Source: CAWFMO01 sp963817065 (lineage in GTDB: Bacteria; Actinomycetota; Thermoleophilia; Solirubrobacterales; 70-9). Taken from it: DNA of 64,000 nt. The position numbers were made by a program, and so were the translations under genes. The notes under the pieces were generated by a model that was not told where the DNA came from, did no database searches, and was given only the letters and a program-made list of their open reading frames with translations. The DNA lies in NCBI GenBank assembly GCA_963817065.1, contig CAWFMO010000002.1:496001-560000 (forward strand), written 5' to 3'. This document shows positions 53,152 through 64,000 of this stretch, in pieces (the first letter of the stretch is position 1; the number at the start of each line of letters is the position of its first letter).

Positions 53152-53173
53152 GCCGCGGATCACATTGACCCAG

Positions 53174-53205
53174 GACGACGGCCCGCCACCCGGCGGGCCG
53201 TCGTC
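53174..53205. terminator. Strong bidirectional terminator hairpin
   Basis: A perfect 14-bp stem (GACGACGGCCCGCC and GGCGGGCCGTCGTC) with a 4-base loop is followed by GTTTC on the plus strand. It lies between the convergent repeat-protein and hydrolase genes and could end both. Confidence 0.75.
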
Positions 53206-53214
53206 GTTTCGGGG

Positions 53215-54003
53215 CTAGTCCCGGCCCGAGGAGCCCGCGAGCAGAACCCGCGCGCAGGCCTCGGGGTCGTCGTGGAAGGGGACGTGCCCACAGCCGGGCA
53301 GCGAGACGTGGCGGGCGCCGGGCAGCATCGCCCGGGCGCGACGGGACTGGGTCGCGAACGGGAGCAACACGTCGCGGCGGCCCCATGCGACGGTCAGCCG
53401 CGTGCCGTCGAGCTCGGCGGGATCGCGAAACCGGTAGCGGCGCAGGCTCTTCCTCACCGCGTCGAAGCCGGGCGCCTCGACCCCGGCGTCGACGATCGCC
53501 AAGACCTCCTCGGCGGGCAGCGCGAACGGCCGCCCGCTCGATACGAGCGCCAGTCCCGGGCGCGAGGCGTGCGCGCGGGCTCGATCCGAGAAACGGTCGC
53601 GGCCGGACTCTCCGAGCTTTCGCGACATCCCGAGCACGCCGCTCATCCAGCCGCCCCCCGCCCCGCCCCAGAACCCCGCCGGCGAGAAGGCCGTCGCGCT
53701 CGAGACCGCGCCGCGCCGCGCCAGCTCGAGCGCAACGCCGCCTCCGAGCGAGTTGCCCGCGACGTGGGGCCGCTCGAGACCGAGCTCCCCGAAGAACGCC
53801 GTCATGCGTTCCGCGAGGCCCTCGACGCTCGGCCCGCTGTCGTCGGGCGGCGAGGCCCCGAAGCCGGGGAAGTCGACGGCGATCGTCTCTCGCTCGCCCG
53901 ACACGGCCTCGATCACGGGCGCATAGGCCTCCTTGCGGCTGCCGAGCCCGTGCATGAGCACGAGAGGAGCGCCGGAGCCGCGGCGCTCGTGGGCGAGGGT
54001 CAA
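53215..54003 (-). CDS. Alpha/beta-hydrolase
   Basis: The 262-residue protein has the alpha/beta-hydrolase pattern: HGLG near residue 18 (oxyanion loop), nucleophile GNSLGG, and C-terminal His in GCGHVPF with Asp before it. The start TTG at 54003 follows the monooxygenase stop by 5 bases; the longer frame is a shadow. The substrate is unknown. Pairing with a Baeyer-Villiger-like monooxygenase suggests ester formation and hydrolysis. Confidence 0.85.
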   Translation of the reverse strand: MTLAHERRGSGAPLVLMHGLGSRKEAYAPVIEAVSGERETIAVDFPGFGASPPDDSGPSVEGLAERMTAFFGELGLERPHVAGNSLGGGVALELARRGAVSSATAFSPAGFWGGAGGGWMSGVLGMSRKLGESGRDRFSDRARAHASRPGLALVSSGRPFALPAEEVLAIVDAGVEAPGFDAVRKSLRRYRFRDPAELDGTRLTVAWGRRDVLLPFATQSRRARAMLPGARHVSLPGCGHVPFHDDPEACARVLLAGSSGRD

Positions 54004-54008
54004 CGGGT

Positions 54009-55361
54009 CTAGCCGGCCTGGGCGGCGCCACGGCGCCGGCGCTCGCGGCGGATCGTGCGCTGATACGGGTGGAAGTCGACCTCGACCGTGTGGCGCTTCG
54101 ACGACACGTAGCGCTTCTCCATCTTGCGCTGCTCGCGATCGATCGCTTTGCGCATCTTCTCGGGGCCGGGAAGCCCGGCCTCGCCCTCGAGCAGGTCGGC
54201 GACCCATTCGGCCTGGAGCTCGGCGAGCGGCATGATCGGGCCGAGGGGCTGAATGAAGCCGATGAAATAGAGGCCGGCGAGCTCGGGCGGGACTACCCGC
54301 TGATAGAGGTCGAGCTTGTTGTCCGGGGACGAGAAGACCTCGGGCGACAGGAACGGGAAGCTCATCTTGTACCCGGTGCAGTAGATGACGAGGTCGATCG
54401 CCTCGCTCGAGCCGTCCTCGAAGTGGACGGTGCCCGCGTCGAGTCGGGCGATGTTCGGCTTCACGGCGATGTCGCCGTGGCCGATCCGCGGCAGCAGCTC
54501 CGAGGAGACGGTCGGGTGTGCCCCGAGCAGCTTGTGGTCGGGCTCGGGGAGCCCGTAGTCGGTCGGCTTGCCCTGCGCCTGGCGCAGCGAGATGCCCATC
54601 AGCGTCCGCTGGAGGCCGATCGGCAGCAGCGAGAACCATGAGCCGACGGTCTCGTCGGTCGGCTTGCCGCCGAGGTACTTGGGGATCACGTGGGCGCCGC
54701 GGCGCATCGCGAGGAACGTCTTCTCGGCGATCCGCGACGACTCGACCGCGATGTCGCAGGAGGAGTTGCCGATCCCGAGCACGAGGACCCGCTTGCCCTC
54801 GAGGATCTCGGGCTCCCTGTAGTGGTGGACGTGGATCTGCTCGCCGCTGAACGACTCGGCGCCGGGGAACGCCGGCTCGGGCCAGCGCGGGTCCCAGTGG
54901 TGCCCGTTGGCGACCATGACCGCGCCGTAGCGTCGCGTCTCCCGCTCGCCGCCCGGTCCCTCGATCCTCACGTCCCACTCGCCCTCGGCGCCGTCGGCGG
55001 CGGGCTCGACCGAGAGCACCTCTGTGTTGAAGCTGATCGTCTCGCGGAGCCCGAAGTGGTCGGCGTAGTCGTCGAAGTACTTCGCCATCAACGTGTGATC
55101 CGGATAGTCCGGATAGTCCTCTGGCATGGCGTAGGTCGCGTAGGACATCACCCGGCGCGAGGTGTTGATGTGCAGCGAGCGGTAGGCCGAGGAGACGCCG
55201 TTGTCGTTGCCGTAGCGCCAGTTGCCCCCGATCACAGAGCCCTTCTCGAAGCAGTCGTAGGGGATCCCGCGCGCGCCTAGGACCTGGCAGCAGGTGATCC
55301 CCGAGGAGCCGGCCCCGATCACGCAGACTCTCTGCCCCTCGCGCAACGCTGTCTCGGTCAC
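54009..55361 (-). CDS. Flavin-containing monooxygenase
   Basis: The 450-residue enzyme has the FAD motif GAGSSG (16-21), the FMO fingerprint FSGEQIHVHHY, and the NADPH motif GIGNSSCD. These FMO/Baeyer-Villiger-type enzymes add oxygen to ketones or heteroatoms. GTG at 55361 puts the motif at the usual place. It follows rpoC by 22 bases on the same strand. The substrate is unknown. Confidence 0.92.
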   Translation of the reverse strand: MTETALREGQRVCVIGAGSSGITCCQVLGARGIPYDCFEKGSVIGGNWRYGNDNGVSSAYRSLHINTSRRVMSYATYAMPEDYPDYPDHTLMAKYFDDYADHFGLRETISFNTEVLSVEPAADGAEGEWDVRIEGPGGERETRRYGAVMVANGHHWDPRWPEPAFPGAESFSGEQIHVHHYREPEILEGKRVLVLGIGNSSCDIAVESSRIAEKTFLAMRRGAHVIPKYLGGKPTDETVGSWFSLLPIGLQRTLMGISLRQAQGKPTDYGLPEPDHKLLGAHPTVSSELLPRIGHGDIAVKPNIARLDAGTVHFEDGSSEAIDLVIYCTGYKMSFPFLSPEVFSSPDNKLDLYQRVVPPELAGLYFIGFIQPLGPIMPLAELQAEWVADLLEGEAGLPGPEKMRKAIDREQRKMEKRYVSSKRHTVEVDFHPYQRTIRRERRRRGAAQAG

Positions 55362-55383
55362 AGGCGCGAAAGGTACCGTGCCG

Positions 55384-59472
<4,089 letters not shown>

Positions 59473-59476
59473 CTAG

Positions 59477-63013
<3,537 letters not shown>

Positions 63014-63101
63014 GTGGGCGACTCCTCAGATAGTCGAAGAACTCTGGATCCCGCGCGAAAAGAGATTGGGGCAAGGCGATGCACCGGGCGCGCGACCGCA
63101 C

Positions 63102-63131
63102 AGGTTAACACAACGGTCTCGGGGTCCGCAA
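63102..63131 (-). promoter_or_regulatory. rpoBC promoter
   Basis: TTGCGG (63126-63131) and TAACCT (63102-63107) are 18 bases apart and lie 89 bases before the rpoB start, in the 238-base gap between rplL and rpoB. No hairpin with a T run is seen there, so read-through from rplL is also possible. Confidence 0.5.
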
Positions 63132-63251
63132 GCCCTGGCGCCTCGGCGACGCCACGCGGCTGGAAACCTTAGCGGAAAATCGGCCGTAGCGGGCGGATTC
63201 CGGCGGTCCAGCGGACGTCTTTTCGGGCCCCGAGAGGCCGGCGACGCCGAG

Positions 63252-63632
63252 CTACTTGAGCTCGGCGGAGCCGCCGGCCTCCTCGATCTCCTTCAGCAGG
63301 GTCTCCCCCTCTTCGCGCTCGATGCCCTCCTTGACGGGCTTGGGAGCCTCGTCGACGAGTGCCTTGGCCTCCTTGAGGCCGAGACCGGTCGCGGCGCGAA
63401 CCGCCTTGATGACCTGGATCTTCTTCTCGCCGGCCGCGGTGAGAACGACGTCGACCGTGGTCGACTCCTCCTCGTCACCGCCACCGCCGTCGCCGCCCGC
63501 CGCCGGAGCAGCTGCTGCGACCGCCGTTGCGGAGACGCCGAACTCCTCCTCGAGCGCCTTGATCCGCTCGGAGAGCTCGAGCACCGAGATGCCCTTGAGC
63601 TCCTCGATCCAATCCTGGGTGCTGGTTGCCAT
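63252..63632 (-). CDS. rplL: Ribosomal protein L7/L12
   Basis: The 126-residue stalk protein has the dimerising N-terminus ([22 protein letters not shown]), an Ala/Gly hinge with extra Glu ([14 protein letters not shown]) and the C-terminal factor-binding domain ([29 protein letters not shown]). Confidence 0.97.
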   Translation of the reverse strand: MATSTQDWIEELKGISVLELSERIKALEEEFGVSATAVAAAAPAAGGDGGGGDEEESTTVDVVLTAAGEKKIQVIKAVRAATGLGLKEAKALVDEAPKPVKEGIEREEGETLLKEIEEAGGSAELK

Positions 63633-63634
63633 AT

Positions 63635-64000
63635 CTATTCCTCCTTTCCTTCATTTTCCGCCACGTCCTCGGCTTCGCCTGCGGGCGTATCGGGTGTCTG
63701 TTCGGGTTCTGAAGTCTGTTCGCCGGCTTCCTGCTCCGGCTTCTGCTCCTCGGGTGCCTGCTCCTGCGCGGGCTCGCCGGTCGGCTCGTCCTCGGAGGGC
63801 TGCTCCTCGGCGTCTTTGCCGGCCGATTCTTCCTCCGGCTTCTCTTCGGCCGTCGGCTCCTCGGCCTGCTCAGCGGGAGCTTCCTCGGCCGGCGCCTCCG
63901 GCTCGGCGGCCGGGGCCTCGCCGGTGACCAGGCCCTGGTCGGCGATCTGCTTGAGCTGCTGCGCGAATCCCGAGATCATCGAGCCGAGGCCGCGGACGAG
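63635..64000 (-). CDS. rplJ: Ribosomal protein L10, C-terminal part (runs off the window)
   Basis: The visible 121 codons start inside the L10 C-terminal helix ([22 protein letters not shown]), continue past the right edge, and end in an acidic tail of about 90 residues of Glu/Ala/Pro. The tail holds [14 protein letters not shown], also found in S17. It lies 2 bases before rplL. Typical L10 has no such tail. Confidence 0.85.
   Translation of the reverse strand, partial: LVRGLGSMISGFAQQLKQIADQGLVTGEAPAAEPEAPAEEAPAEQAEEPTAEEKPEEESAGKDAEEQPSEDEPTGEPAQEQAPEEQKPEQEAGEQTSEPEQTPDTPAGEAEDVAENEGKEE

Overview
The window is a high-GC segment that looks like an actinobacterium of the Thermoleophilia/Solirubrobacterales kind. 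This placement is inference. It rests on base composition, GTG/TTG starts, ATGA/GTGA-type gene overlaps, the Mce genes, a zinc-type S4 and S14, and secreted proteins that end in lysine-rich cysteine-bounded tails. No rRNA is present to confirm it.

Positions 1-26000 carry mixed accessory and housekeeping genes. These are an Mce lipid-transport operon running off the left edge; a secreted beta-helix protein; a TetR regulator divergent from a GMC oxidoreductase across a large palindromic operator; a superoxide dismutase with three amicyanin-like cupredoxins, one frameshifted; a VTT-domain membrane protein; a tRNA-Pro; a GH46 chitosanase; a DsbA-like protein; a NIF3 protein; an acyl-CoA ligase plus SDR pair; a patatin-like lipase; a DacB-type peptidase; a calcium-binding repeat protein; and a truA-surE-ligA operon.

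Positions 26000-64000 hold the core translation and transcription genes, nearly all on the minus strand. Read in transcription order they are rplJ-rplL, rpoB-rpoC, rpsL-rpsG, fusA-tuf, then the S10, spc and alpha operons from rpsJ to rplQ. The cluster is interrupted by plus-strand or accessory genes: a flavin monooxygenase and hydrolase after rpoC, a thrombospondin-type-3 protein, an HAD protein, two membrane proteins that separate rpsL-rpsG from fusA-tuf, and two paralogous secreted proteins where infA would be expected.

The most unusual signal is a family of three long imperfect palindromes of 165-167 bp, at 26066-26232, 29349-29513 and 42076-42242. They lie upstream of truA, between rpmJ and rpsM, and between rplW and rplB. 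They share an 84-base core, have compensatory base changes in their arms, and all point against the ribosomal genes. Nearly all imperfect pairs are G-U only on the plus strand, so they look like a structured RNA or palindromic element that I do not recognise. Other points of note are acidic low-complexity extensions on several ribosomal proteins, with one motif shared by S17 and L10; an apparent frameshift at the start of fusA; and several promoters whose -10 box sits 6-9 bases from the start codon.
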